A stretch of DNA of 64,000 nucleotides from Nonomuraea wenchangensis (GTDB lineage: Bacteria > Actinomycetota > Actinomycetes > Streptosporangiales > Streptosporangiaceae). A program made the translations under genes and the position numbers. The notes beneath the pieces were generated by a model. The model was not told the origin of the DNA, searched no databases, and saw nothing but the letters and a program-made list of their open reading frames with translations. Below are positions 24,368 to 33,020 of the stretch, piece by piece. Every line of letters starts with the position of its first letter. Within the stretch, counting starts at the first letter, position 1. The stretch lies in contig NZ_FOHX01000021.1 in NCBI RefSeq assembly GCF_900111685.1, positions 1-64,000 of the forward strand, in the 5' to 3' direction.

Positions 24368-25465
24368 ATGAGCACCCCACAGGGGCCCAGCGACGTCATC
24401 TGGGACATCACGTACGCCTGCCCGCTGCGCTGCGTGCACTGCTACTCCGAGTCCGGCAGACGCCCGGCCCGGCAGCTGAACCGGGACGAGATGCTCAGGG
24501 CCGCCGACGCGATCGTCTCGCTGCGCCCGCAGGCTGTGGAGTTCGCCGGTGGCGAGCCGCTGCTGGTCAGAGACCTCCTGGAGGTCGCCGGGCGGATCAG
24601 CGGAGCGGGGGTGGCGGTCAACCTCTACACGGGCGGATGGACCTTCGACCGCCGGTGGGCCGAAGAGGCGTCCGAAATCTTCTCCCGGATCACCGTGAGC
24701 GTGGATGGGGCGAGCGCCGGGGTGCACGACCGGATCCGCGGACGGGCCGGTTCGTACGAGCGGGCGATGCGCACGCTGGCCATCCTGGACGACGTCTCAG
24801 GGGAGCGCGTGGCGCGCGGCGCCGACCCGGTCGAGTTCGGGGTCGACTACGCGGTCGTGCGGTCCAACCTCCATGAGCTGGAGGAGTTCAGCCGCGCGGT
24901 CGCGCCCCGGTTCCCGAACCTGCGCTTCCTCACCTTCGCCGCCGCGGTGCCGTCCGGCCTCGCGAGCAGGAAGGACTTCGCCGAACATGAGCTGCTGGAC
25001 TTCGACCGACTGCGCACGCTGGTGAGCCGCGAGCACGTCGAACGGCTGCGTTCCCTCGCCCCGCGCTCGGTGCAGCTCATGACGTCGAACAACATGATCT
25101 TGATGATGCACCCGGAACTCGTGAAGCGGCACGGCTTCCCCATGCTGCAGGTGGAGCCGGACGGCGAGGTCCGCGCGATGCCGATCTACGAGGGCACCGT
25201 CGGCAGCCTCCTCACCGAGGACGCCGGCACGCTGTGGGAGCGCGTCCAGGAAAGATGGAGCGACCCGTTCGTCGTGGAGACCCTGTCGGCGGTCCGCTCG
25301 ATGCAGGACTGGGCCGAGGCGACCCGGCGCCTCGACTACCACTTCGGCACGGACGAGGTCCGCCGCCGCATCGACCGCCGCCCGCCGTACACGCTGGACG
25401 AACGGACGAGTGGCCAAGGGCACATCGCGTCCATGGCCGGCCCTGCCTCTGGTCACCAGCTCTGA
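24368..25465 (+). CDS. radical SAM enzyme of the lanthipeptide cluster
   Basis: A 365-residue radical SAM protein. Cys18, Cys22 and Cys25 in ACPLRCVHC form the CxxxCxxC site for the SAM-binding 4Fe-4S cluster, and GGEP follows at residue 61. The C-terminal ~130 residues begin like a SPASM domain (LQVEPDGEVRAMPIYEG), but the cysteines that would hold auxiliary clusters are absent, so this is a short, auxiliary-cluster-free variant. GAGGAAAGGA lies 8 bases before the ATG. Adjacent to a lanthipeptide precursor and synthetase, it probably installs a further C-C, C-S, epimerisation or oxidation change on the core peptide. The chemistry cannot be read from sequence. Confidence 0.87.
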   Translation: MSTPQGPSDVIWDITYACPLRCVHCYSESGRRPARQLNRDEMLRAADAIVSLRPQAVEFAGGEPLLVRDLLEVAGRISGAGVAVNLYTGGWTFDRRWAEEASEIFSRITVSVDGASAGVHDRIRGRAGSYERAMRTLAILDDVSGERVARGADPVEFGVDYAVVRSNLHELEEFSRAVAPRFPNLRFLTFAAAVPSGLASRKDFAEHELLDFDRLRTLVSREHVERLRSLAPRSVQLMTSNNMILMMHPELVKRHGFPMLQVEPDGEVRAMPIYEGTVGSLLTEDAGTLWERVQERWSDPFVVETLSAVRSMQDWAEATRRLDYHFGTDEVRRRIDRRPPYTLDERTSGQGHIASMAGPASGHQL

Positions 25466-25637
25466 ACGGCCGACAAGCTCCCACAGCCGCCGGCGTTCTT
25501 CTGGACCCACGAACGTACGACTCCCCTGTCCGCATGACGCGGTTGGCATATGGGGACATCGCCTGCGTGCCGGCAGCAGGCCGGGCAAGGTGCTGCCCGT
25601 TGGCGGCAGCCTGGCGACGCGCCGCACGGGCTTGAGG

Positions 25638-26249
25638 TCAGGAGGTGGGTCGGATGCAGGAGTGCTGCGCCTCGAACCAGTCGGTGGCCATGTCGGTTCC
25701 CGTGAAGCGCCCGATCAGGGTCAAGGCGGAGCTGATGCTCTCCTCCCGGTCGACGCGATCGTCGAAGACGTCGTCCGCGCTGATCTGGAAGCGCAGCCCA
25801 TCCATCAGGTGATCGAGTGCGTACGGGTCATCGCCGAAGCGTAACTCCGGCTGGGAAGGGCTGAATGAGGTCACCAGACGTCCGTCGCGGGCGTAATGGA
25901 GGTAGTCCCTGTTGCTGATGTCCACGCTGAGGCCGAAGGCCTCGCGACCGCCTGCGGTCGCGGACAGCAGATGCTCACGGTCGGCGTTCGCCGGCACGAT
26001 GCTGATCCAGTCTCCGGCCTCGGCGACCCAGACCGATTCGTCGTCGATGTTCTGCTCGAGGATCTCACTGAGGTGGCACGGGGTGCGGGTGGAGAGGTCC
26101 AACTGGTAGATCGGAGCGAGGGCGTCGAGGTCCGCACCTTTGATCCAGACGGCGCTGAATCCCAGCGCCCACAGATCCATGTCGCCGTCGAGCCCTTCGG
26201 TGAAGAGGGTCGAGGCCAGAAGGTCGTGCAGGTAGGTCGGTGATTGCAT
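25638..26249 (-). CDS. DUF6461-like protein
   Basis: A soluble 203-residue acidic protein. The segments GDWISIVPANADREHLLSAT, SNRDYLHYARDGRLVTSFSP and RFGDDPYALDHLM follow the pattern I associate with the actinobacterial DUF6461 family (a Trp-containing beta region, then a line on a charged beta hairpin and GSDPxxLxxLM). No catalytic residues are evident. It is convergent with the radical SAM gene and probably unrelated to the RiPP cluster. The family match comes from memory of the pattern and was not searched. Confidence 0.55.
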   Translation of the reverse strand: MQSPTYLHDLLASTLFTEGLDGDMDLWALGFSAVWIKGADLDALAPIYQLDLSTRTPCHLSEILEQNIDDESVWVAEAGDWISIVPANADREHLLSATAGGREAFGLSVDISNRDYLHYARDGRLVTSFSPSQPELRFGDDPYALDHLMDGLRFQISADDVFDDRVDREESISSALTLIGRFTGTDMATDWFEAQHSCIRPTS

Positions 26250-26293
26250 GGCCGCCTCCTCACAGGTGGGTTACGGGTTGCCTTGACTGATTG

Positions 26294-26614
26294 TCATGAA
26301 GAAGGGGTCGGCGGGGCGCCTTCCTTGATCCTTACGAAGAAGGCGTTGCCCGGCCGGTTCTGCAGGCCCCCTTCGAGGGTTGCGTTGGGAAGGACACGAT
26401 AGCGGGCGTAGAAAGCGCCCAGGTCGCGGCCGGCAGCCTGATTGTGATCCGTGCCCACCATGCGGAGTGAGGCGTTGAGAGAAGGAACCCAGACGCTGCC
26501 ATTGGCCCAGACTGTGCCACTGCCCGTGCCGGGGTTGTTCTTCCCGGAGGAGTCGGCCGCGCTCGTACCCGAGCCCTCGTTCAAGCCATAGGCGGCCACG
26601 AGCCCTGTTCCCGG
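26294..26614 (-). pseudogene. relic of a LamG/ConA-like domain protein
   Basis: The translation contains TGLVAAYGLNEGSGTSAADS and SGKNNPGTGSGTVWANG, the hallmark opening of LamG-like jelly-roll domains in secreted actinobacterial proteins, and further on FYARYRVLPNATLEGGLQNR. There is no signal peptide, start or complete domain, and flanking sequence in frame is low quality. It is best read as a degraded fragment of a larger secreted carbohydrate-active or adhesion protein. Confidence 0.5.
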
Positions 26615-26781
26615 ACGCCGGAAAAAGGGTTTGCCTGGGGGGTGGGCTCGGGGAAAAGTGGTGTGCATGAGGCTCTGACGACACCACTCCCCCGCTCTTC
26701 CGAGATGCCACGGCGCGCACTTCCCGCCGTGATGTCGCATGCCCACACCCTTGTTCCGCTTGTTCAGCGAAGAGAGCGTCT

Positions 26782-27918
26782 TTGTCTCAGCACCCTTCCC
26801 CCACGGCCACGGTCACCGTGTTCGCCTCCCCCACGAGCTGGATCGAGTCCGATGCCGTCGCACAGTGCCATCAGGTGGCCGCCCTCGACGGGATGATGCA
26901 CGTCGCCGCCATGCCCGACCTGCACCCCGGCAAGGGCGCGCCCATCGGGGCGGCCATGACGTCGGCCGTCCTCTATCCGTTCCTGGTGGGCTCCGACATC
27001 GGCTGCGGGATCGCCGTGTTCCCCATCAAGCTCAGGCGGGTCGTGCCCGAGAAGCTGGCCGCGCGGTTCCCCGATCTCGATCGGGCGCCGGATGCCGATG
27101 ATCCCGCCTGGGATGTGGTGAAGGGTGGCATTCCGGCCGGTCACGTCGAAGGGCTCGGGACGGTCGGCCGGGGCAACCACTTCGTGGAGCTGGCCCGGAT
27201 CGGGACGGTCTTCGAGCCTGAGCACGCGAGCCGGCTCGGGCTCGATGCCGGTGACCTGGTGCTCGTCGTCCACAGCGGTTCGCGGGGGTTGGGCGAGCGG
27301 ATCCTGCGGGCCCACACCGAGGTCCACGGCGCGGGTCCCGCGCCTGATCCCGCCGCCTATCTGGCGCTGCACGACGACGCCGTACGGTGGGGGTCGCTCA
27401 ACCGGCGGCTGCTGGCCGCCCGCGTGGCCCACGCCCTGGGGGCCGAGCCCACCGAGCCGATCGTGGACCAGTGCCACAACCTGGTCGAGGTCCGCGACGG
27501 GCTCTACCTGCACCGCAAGGGCGCGGCGCCGGGTGACGGGCGCGACGTGCTCATCGCCGGTACGCGCGGCACCCCCTCCTACCTCGTGGCCGGGCACGCC
27601 GGGGCGGACGCCGGCCATTCCGTGGCCCACGGCGCGGGCCGCAAGATGTCGCGGGCGGACGCCCTGCGCCGGGGGCGGGCCAAGCACACGGTCGAGGAGC
27701 TGCGTCGTACGCCGGTGGGGTCGCTGGTGGTGTGCGGGGACCGGCAGCTGCTGTTCGAGGAGGCGCCGACGGCGTACAAGCGCATCGAGCAGGTGATCGC
27801 CGACCTCGTCGCCCATGGCCTGGCCACGCCCGTGGCCACCACGGTCCCGCTGGTCACGTACAAGACGGCCGAACTCGGAGCGGCGGACAAGAGCCGGCGC
27901 GGGCGGGGGCGTTCGTGA
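26782..27918 (+). CDS. rtcB: RtcB-family RNA ligase
   Basis: RtcB joins RNA 2',3'-cyclic phosphate (or 3'-phosphate) ends to 5'-OH ends using GTP and Mn. The 378-residue protein has the metal/GMP-site segments MPDLHPGKGAPIGAAM, GSDIGCGIAVF, GRGNHFVE and a C-terminal HGAGRKMSR containing the guanylated His. The apparent start is TTG at 26782; GTG at 26818 is an alternative. Its stop overlaps the start of prfH by four bases, so the two are translationally coupled. The RtcB-PrfH pair is known to repair and rescue ribosomes cut in the 16S decoding centre. Confidence 0.9.
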   Translation: MSQHPSPTATVTVFASPTSWIESDAVAQCHQVAALDGMMHVAAMPDLHPGKGAPIGAAMTSAVLYPFLVGSDIGCGIAVFPIKLRRVVPEKLAARFPDLDRAPDADDPAWDVVKGGIPAGHVEGLGTVGRGNHFVELARIGTVFEPEHASRLGLDAGDLVLVVHSGSRGLGERILRAHTEVHGAGPAPDPAAYLALHDDAVRWGSLNRRLLAARVAHALGAEPTEPIVDQCHNLVEVRDGLYLHRKGAAPGDGRDVLIAGTRGTPSYLVAGHAGADAGHSVAHGAGRKMSRADALRRGRAKHTVEELRRTPVGSLVVCGDRQLLFEEAPTAYKRIEQVIADLVAHGLATPVATTVPLVTYKTAELGAADKSRRGRGRS

Positions 27919-28526
27919 GCGTGCATCTGCTCCTGTCGGCCGGGCGCGGCCCTCAGGAGTGCGCGTGGGCGCTGGCCCGGCTGCTGCGCCGCCTGGAGGT
28001 GGACGCCGCCCGGCACGGCCTGGAGACCCATCGGGCCGACACCGTTCCCGGCGAACGGCCCGGCACCTACCGATCCGTCCTCGTCCGGATCTCCGGGGCG
28101 GGCGCCGAGGCGTTCGCCGCCTCGTGGACCGGGACTTTGTGCTGGCAGGCCCCCAGCCCGTACCGTGCCGGCGCCGGCCGCAAGAACTGGTACGTCACCG
28201 CCCAGCCGTGCCAGGTCGACGCCCCGCGCACGGCGTTCAGGGAGGCGGACGTCGACATCGTCGCCTGCCGCACCGGCGGTCCCGGCGGCCAGCATCGCAA
28301 CAAGGCCAGCACGGCGGTGCGGGCCACCCACCGGCCCACCGGGATCGTCGTCGTGGTCGACACCGAGCGGCAGTTCAGTCTCAACCGGGGCATCGCGCTG
28401 CGGCTCCTGCGCGAGCGGATCGAGCAGGGCGACGAGGCGGCGGAGCGCGCCGTCACCGCCGCCCGCCGCCGCGTCCACGACGAGCTCGTACGCGGCGACC
28501 CCGTCCGCGTCGAGCGCCCGTCGTAG
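27915..28526 (+). CDS. prfH: peptide chain release factor H (PrfH)
   Basis: A 203-residue release-factor homologue that keeps the peptidyl-tRNA hydrolysis loop GGPGGQHRNKAS (GGQ) but lacks the stop-codon-recognition domain of RF1/RF2. PrfH releases nascent chains from ribosomes whose decoding centre is damaged, after which RtcB seals the broken 16S rRNA. The GTG start overlaps the rtcB stop (GTGA). The pair forms a stand-alone two-gene repair operon. Confidence 0.9.
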   Translation: MSVHLLLSAGRGPQECAWALARLLRRLEVDAARHGLETHRADTVPGERPGTYRSVLVRISGAGAEAFAASWTGTLCWQAPSPYRAGAGRKNWYVTAQPCQVDAPRTAFREADVDIVACRTGGPGGQHRNKASTAVRATHRPTGIVVVVDTERQFSLNRGIALRLLRERIEQGDEAAERAVTAARRRVHDELVRGDPVRVERPS

Positions 28527-28532
28527 GGCGAG

Positions 28533-28982
28533 TCAGCGTTGCAGGCCGTCCCAGGACCAGCGGGGGATGCTCAAACCCTCCGGCACGTCGGCCGCTGACT
28601 CCGGATAGCGGGCCATGGTCGTGGTGGTGGCCCAGGCGAAGTAGTCGTGGAGCACCTGGCGGAGCGGCTCCCCCTCGGCCAGCCCCACGTCATCGAGAGC
28701 CTGGTCGAAGCAGGCGATCGCGCGGCGGTCCATCTCCTCGTGCTTGCCGTTGCCGCTGTGCAGGCGCACGACGAACGTCTCGTCGCCGCACTCCTTCGAG
28801 TAGCCGGCCGGCCCGCCGAGCGCCTCGGCCCAGTAGGCGGCCAGCCGTTCGCTGTGCCGAGGGTGGAAGCCATGGCTGAAGGCGTGGCCGACCACCTCGT
28901 CCACCATCACGCGGGCATGCCACGCCTCGGCGAGGCGGAGCAGGCCCTCGCTGCCGCCCGCGGCCGTGTAGACGGTCTCCAT
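28533..28982 (-). CDS. truncated haemoglobin (group II-like)
   Basis: A 149-residue globin. VYTAAGGSEGLLRLAEAWHARVM is the A-B-C region, FSHGFHPRHSERLAAYWAEALGGP spans the E-F region with the proximal His, and YSKECGD...LHSGNGKHEEM follows, as in group II truncated haemoglobins that bind O2 or handle NO and peroxide. The ATG at 28982 is favoured over an upstream GTG because the globin begins there. It is convergent with prfH, six bases after that stop. Confidence 0.75.
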   Translation of the reverse strand: METVYTAAGGSEGLLRLAEAWHARVMVDEVVGHAFSHGFHPRHSERLAAYWAEALGGPAGYSKECGDETFVVRLHSGNGKHEEMDRRAIACFDQALDDVGLAEGEPLRQVLHDYFAWATTTTMARYPESAADVPEGLSIPRWSWDGLQR

Positions 28983-29030
28983 GCACCCGAGGATGCCAGG
29001 CCCCACCGACAATTCGCGGGTGCGCCGTGG

Positions 29031-29906
29031 TCAGGTGCGGGCGGGTGGGCGGAAGACCTGGTGGCTGTGCCAGGCGATGTGGTCCTGTTCGACCCTGGAC
29101 AGGCTGGCCTGGGGTTCCCTGGCGGGGCGGCCCGCCAGGGAGAGGACCAGGTCACGGGAGGACTGCGAGCGGCCGGCGTACCTGGCTGAGACGGTGATCG
29201 TGCGCTCGGCGGTCAGGCCCAGGACGCCCTTGTCGAACAGTTTGTGGTGGATCGCGCACAGGCACAGGCCGTTCGCGACGTCGTCGGGGCCGTCGAAGGC
29301 CCACCAGCGTACGTGCGCCGCGTCCAGGCCGACCACCGTGCCGTCCAGCCAGCCCTCGTAGGAGCAGAAGGCGCAGCAGTACTCGTACGCCATGAGCACC
29401 CGGGCGCGGAAGGCCGGGTCGCGGCGTACGGCGGGTTTCGGGGCCTGCGCGGAGGTTTCGAGGTCCAGGCCGGCCAGCAGGCACAGGTCCGGGTGCAGGG
29501 ACGGGGCGAAGTGCGCGTCCAGGAGGTGGCGGGCGATCCGCGCCAGCAGGCCCGGCTCCTCCGCCAGGGCACGCGCCAGGTCGGGATGGAGGCGGCCGGC
29601 GGCTCCGCTGTCGCGGAGCCGCCGCAGCCCGGGGCCCGGACTGCCCGGGCCGTGGCGGGTGTCGACCAGCCAGAGGCCGTCGGTCGTCAGGTGGTGGAAC
29701 GGGTAGCCGGGGCTGGTCTCCCGGGGCGGGCCGTACTCCTTGAGCAGTTGTTTGAGCTCGGCCTCGGCGGCGCTGAACGGAATGGGCCGGTTGCCGTCAC
29801 GCTGGAAGCGGCCCAGGGCGTACAGCAGGAGGAGCGGCTTGTGCGGGGCGCGCTCGCCTCCCCTGGTCCAGCGCCGGATCTCGGCGATCCGCTCGATCCA
29901 GTCCAC
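29031..29906 (-). CDS. phosphorothioate-DNA-dependent HNH restriction endonuclease
   Basis: A 291-residue protein with an N-terminal sulfur-binding-domain signature (APHKPLLLLYALGR, PFHHLTTDGLW) and a C-terminal HNH nuclease (CCAFC, LDAAHVRWWAFDGPDDVAN, LCAIHHKLFDKG). This is the layout of ScoMcrA/SprMcrA-type type IV enzymes that cut DNA carrying phosphorothioate modification. No dnd modification genes are in the window, as expected for a stand-alone enzyme that restricts incoming modified DNA. It is a defence gene by family knowledge; specificity is not proven here. Confidence 0.85.
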   Translation of the reverse strand: MDWIERIAEIRRWTRGGERAPHKPLLLLYALGRFQRDGNRPIPFSAAEAELKQLLKEYGPPRETSPGYPFHHLTTDGLWLVDTRHGPGSPGPGLRRLRDSGAAGRLHPDLARALAEEPGLLARIARHLLDAHFAPSLHPDLCLLAGLDLETSAQAPKPAVRRDPAFRARVLMAYEYCCAFCSYEGWLDGTVVGLDAAHVRWWAFDGPDDVANGLCLCAIHHKLFDKGVLGLTAERTITVSARYAGRSQSSRDLVLSLAGRPAREPQASLSRVEQDHIAWHSHQVFRPPART

Positions 29907-29937
29907 GGTCGGCCAGTGTAGAGCGGTTCGCGCCTGT

Positions 29938-30150
29938 CAGGGGATGCGTCGCGCAGGCCGGGGGCCTTGCCGTACCAGATGCCGAGGACGCCGTCGTAGC
30001 GGGCGTCGTCGAAGGTGCCCGCGAGCTGGCTGCCCTCGACGGCGGTGGCGGCGCTCTCCTCGTTCAGCCCGGGGAGGAAGACGACGTCGCTCGCTTCGAG
30101 GAGCCGGCGCTGCCGGTGGAGCGGCCGGTGGTCCAGCGGAGGCCGCGTAG
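29938..30150 (-). pseudogene. relic of indolepyruvate ferredoxin oxidoreductase
   Basis: Reading the minus strand gives LLEASDVVFLPGLNEESAAT, then AVEGSQLAGTFDDARYDGVL and GIWYGKAPGLRDA, which matches an internal segment of large indolepyruvate ferredoxin oxidoreductases (the FLPG...GSQ...YDGVxGxWYGKxPG stretch of the thiamine-diphosphate subunit). There is no start, and the frame breaks on both sides, so only ~60 codons of a ~1150-residue gene remain. It marks the left border of the decayed catabolic island. Confidence 0.5.
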
Positions 30151-30246
30151 CCGCCGCGACGGCTGGCCGGATGACTAGTGGCTAGCTCTTTCACGACGCT
30201 TCGCTCTACGATCGCGTTCCGACAGCGTCAAGGTCAGGAGGCGGCG

Positions 30247-31011
30247 ATGGGACGTGCGATCGAAGGGATGCCGGTGCTGGTCACCGGAGGGGGGTCGGGC
30301 ATCGGCGAGGCGGTGGTCCACCGGCTGGTCGAGGCGGGCGCGAAGGTGACGCTCTCCGGCCGGCGGGCGGACCGCGTCGAGGCGGTCGCCGAGAAGGCCG
30401 GCCCCGGCGCGCGCGCCGTCGTCGGCGACGTCACCCGCGCCGAGGACCGCGAGCGCATGGTGGCCGCCGCCGTGGAGCACGGCGGCGGGCTGGAGGCGGT
30501 CGTGCACGCCGCGGGCAACATGTACCGCAGCGCGGTCACGGACCTCGACGAGCAGGCGCTGCACGACGTGTTCGCCTCCAACACGATCGGCCCGCTGATG
30601 CTGACCGCGCTCGCCGTGCCGCACCTGCGGGAGCGGTCCGGGGCCGTGGTGTTCTTCGGCTCGGTGCACACGCAGCGGGCCTTTCCCGGCGCGTCCCCGT
30701 ACGCCGCCACCAAGGGCGCGCTGGAGACGCTGACCGGGGTGCTGGCCGCCGAGCTCGGCCCGCAGGGCGTACGGGTGAGCTGCGTGCGGCCGGGCGGGGT
30801 GCTCACCGAGATCAACCAGCGGGCCGGGCTGATGGACGACGCGACCGCCGCCGCGCGCATGCGCTCGCTCGGCCCCGCCCACGCCCTGGGCCGGTCGGGT
30901 ACCGCCGACGAGGTCGCCGAGGCGGTCGAATACCTGCTGGCCGCCGAGTGGGCGACCGGCAGCGTCCTCACCATCGACGGCGGCCTCGGGCTGGGCGTCA
31001 CGCACGCGTGA
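30247..31011 (+). CDS. SDR-family oxidoreductase
   Basis: A 254-residue short-chain dehydrogenase/reductase. The NAD(P) site reads TGGGSGIG (residues ~12-19), HAAGN replaces the usual NNAG, and the catalytic Tyr and Lys are in SPYAATKG, with Ser in FFGSVHTQ. The C-terminus ends ...GSVLTIDGGLGLG as in 3-oxoacyl reductase-like members. AGGAGG lies 6 bases before the ATG at 30247. It belongs to the catabolic island; its substrate is unknown. Confidence 0.85.
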   Translation: MGRAIEGMPVLVTGGGSGIGEAVVHRLVEAGAKVTLSGRRADRVEAVAEKAGPGARAVVGDVTRAEDRERMVAAAVEHGGGLEAVVHAAGNMYRSAVTDLDEQALHDVFASNTIGPLMLTALAVPHLRERSGAVVFFGSVHTQRAFPGASPYAATKGALETLTGVLAAELGPQGVRVSCVRPGGVLTEINQRAGLMDDATAAARMRSLGPAHALGRSGTADEVAEAVEYLLAAEWATGSVLTIDGGLGLGVTHA

Positions 31012-31015
31012 CGCC
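30994..31015. terminator. bidirectional hairpin between convergent genes
   Basis: GGCGTCACG and CGTGACGCC form a perfect 9-bp stem with a 4-base loop that includes the stop codon of the SDR gene; the convergent substrate-binding relic ends 10 bases further on. Confidence 0.55.
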
Positions 31016-31024
31016 CGCAGGCGG

Positions 31025-31774
31025 TCAGGAGACGGGCCGGCCGGGAAGCACCCAGTCGTCGGTGACGAGCTTCCAGGCCGAGCCGTCCCACTCGGCCACC
31101 TTCGCGCCGGTGGTGCCGACGTGCCCGCCGCCGGCCGCCGGACCGAACGTGATCGGCGGGTAGATCCCGGACTTGTGGTCCTTGAGGGACTCCGCGGTCT
31201 TCGTGAAGTTCGGCCAGCTCAGGTCGTCGCCCATGCGGGAGACGATCTCGAAGAAGATCCTGGTGTTCGCGTACGCCTGCAGCGCGTACGCGCTCCCCGC
31301 CTCGGACGGCGCGGCGGCCTGCTGGGCGGCGCGCCAGGCGGCGGCCTCGGGCGCGTCGGAGACCGGCAGCTCGGAGATGAGCGTGCCGTGGATGCCCTTC
31401 GCCGCCTCGCCCGCGGGGCCGAACGTGCCGGCGCTGCCGGTGGTCACCGTCGAGGACGTGCCCATGATCCGCGGCTCCCAGCCCAGCTCGCGGACCGCCT
31501 TCATGACCAGCGCCGACTGCGTGTTGTCGGTGCCGAGCACGATGGCCTCGGGGCCCGCGTCGCGTACCTTGAGCACCGCGGAGCTGACCTCGGTGGAGTT
31601 GGGCTCGGTGGTCTCGTTCGCGACGACCTCCAGCCCGGTGGCCGCCGCCTCCGCCTTGACGCCGTCGCGGATGGCGTGCCCGAGCTCGTTGTCCTGGTCG
31701 ATGACGGCGAGCTTCTTGACGCCCTTGCCGGCGAGGAAGTCCACGATCACCCTGGCCTGGTCGTGCTGGCTGGC
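31025..31774 (-). pseudogene. C-terminal remnant of a branched-chain amino-acid-type substrate-binding protein (LivK-like)
   Basis: About 245 codons of a type I periplasmic binding fold remain: QHDQARVIVDFLAGKGVKK, DQDNELGHAIRDGVKAE, VLGTDNTQSALVMKAVRELG and a C-terminal PPITFGPAAGGGHVG. The N-terminal lobe, lipoprotein signal and start are gone. The coding frame begins abruptly at about 31774, fused to the LivM part of the permease gene, so a deletion removed the end of livM, presumably the ATPase genes, and the start of this gene. Confidence 0.8.
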
Positions 31775-32828
31775 CGATCAGCACCCCGGCGAGCGCGGCG
31801 ACCAGGCCCGCGGTGACCGCGGCGAGCGGCCAGGGCCAGCCCTGCGCGACCAGGTACGTCGTCGCGTACGCCCCGACGCCGAGGAACCCGGCCTGGGCGA
31901 GGGCGATCTGCCCGGACCCGCCCATGATGAGGACGAGTCCCAGCCCGGCGGTCGCCGTCACCATGACCAGGCACGCCTGGAAGAGCAGGTACGGGTTCAC
32001 CAGGCCGGGCAGCGCGAGCACCACGACGATGGCGAGCAGCGCGATCGCCGTCTTGCTGGACGTCGAGACGTACGCGCCGGCCAGGTTCTCGGCGACGCCG
32101 AGCGCAAGCCCGCCGACGAACGCGCCGATCACGCTGGAGAACCCGCCGAGCGTCGCGGCGACGAAGCCCTTGATGAGCAGGCCGGAGCCGTTCTGGTCGG
32201 TGAGCAGCGACGCCTGGCCCTGGAGCAGCAGCGCGATCGTGGCGATCGCGCCCGCGAGCGCCCACGAGGTGCGGAACACCGTGGTGACCGAGACGCCGAG
32301 CAGCCGCGGCGTCACCCGGTCCTCGGCGATGGCCTGCATGCGCACGCCGAGCGGGGTGCGGAAGAACAGCACGAGCGCGACCGTCACCGCCAGCCCGGCG
32401 CCGATGCTGAGCAGCTGCTCGTAGGCCACGATGATCTGGCCGGCCACGGTGAACGAGCCCGCGAACGGCGAGTCGATCTTGCGGGGCTCGGAGCCCCACA
32501 CGAGCTGGACGACCGCGTTGATCACCACGAACACCGCGATCGTCATCAGGACCGTGGCGAAGTGGTTCTCCGCCAGGATCGGGCGGATGGCCGTGCGCTC
32601 CACGACGACGGAGAGCACGACGCCGACGAGCAGCCCGGCGGGCACCGCCGCCCACCAGGACAGGCCGGCCCCGTCGATGAGCGCCCAGGTGCAGAACGCG
32701 GGTAACAGCCCCAGCTCCGCCATCGCGAAGTTGGGCACGTCGGTCGCCTTCAGCACGAGGACGATGGCGAGCGCCATGAGGGAGTATCAACTGCCCGCCT
32801 GCAGCCCGCTGATGATCTGTTGCCACAC
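31775..32828 (-). pseudogene. broken livH-livM permease fusion
   Basis: The sequence encodes a LivH-type permease running directly into the start of a LivM-type permease (NPYLLFQACLVMVTATAGLG, GGSGQIALAQAGFLGVGAYA), an arrangement of one fused gene. Translation should begin at GTG 32828 behind GGAGG with VWQQIISGLQAGS, but codon 14 is TGA (32787-32789) where the permease would continue YSLMALAIVLVLKATD. The LivM part stops after VLIG at the deletion junction near 31774. Both lesions make it non-functional, although a shortened restart at ATG 32777 is conceivable. Confidence 0.8.
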
Positions 32829-32935
32829 GGTTGCGCCTCCAGCGTTGGTCGTGAGGATGCTAACGCCTAAGGTGGAGAGGTAACAGACCCTATTTGGCGA
32901 CGATGAGGGAGGGCGCGGCGCGGCCCCGGACACAC

Positions 32936-32972
32936 GGACGGCGGGCACCCCGCAGGGGGATGCCCGCCGTCC
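32936..32972 (-). terminator. strong hairpin downstream of the TrmB gene
   Basis: GGACGGCGGGCA and TGCCCGCCGTCC form a perfect 12-bp stem around a 13-base loop, 48 bases past the stop of the TrmB-family gene on the minus strand and upstream of the liv remnant. Confidence 0.6.
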
Positions 32973-33020
32973 GCCGCGGTCAGCTCCGGCCGCCGCCGTC
33001 TCCATTGGCCGCCTCCGTCG

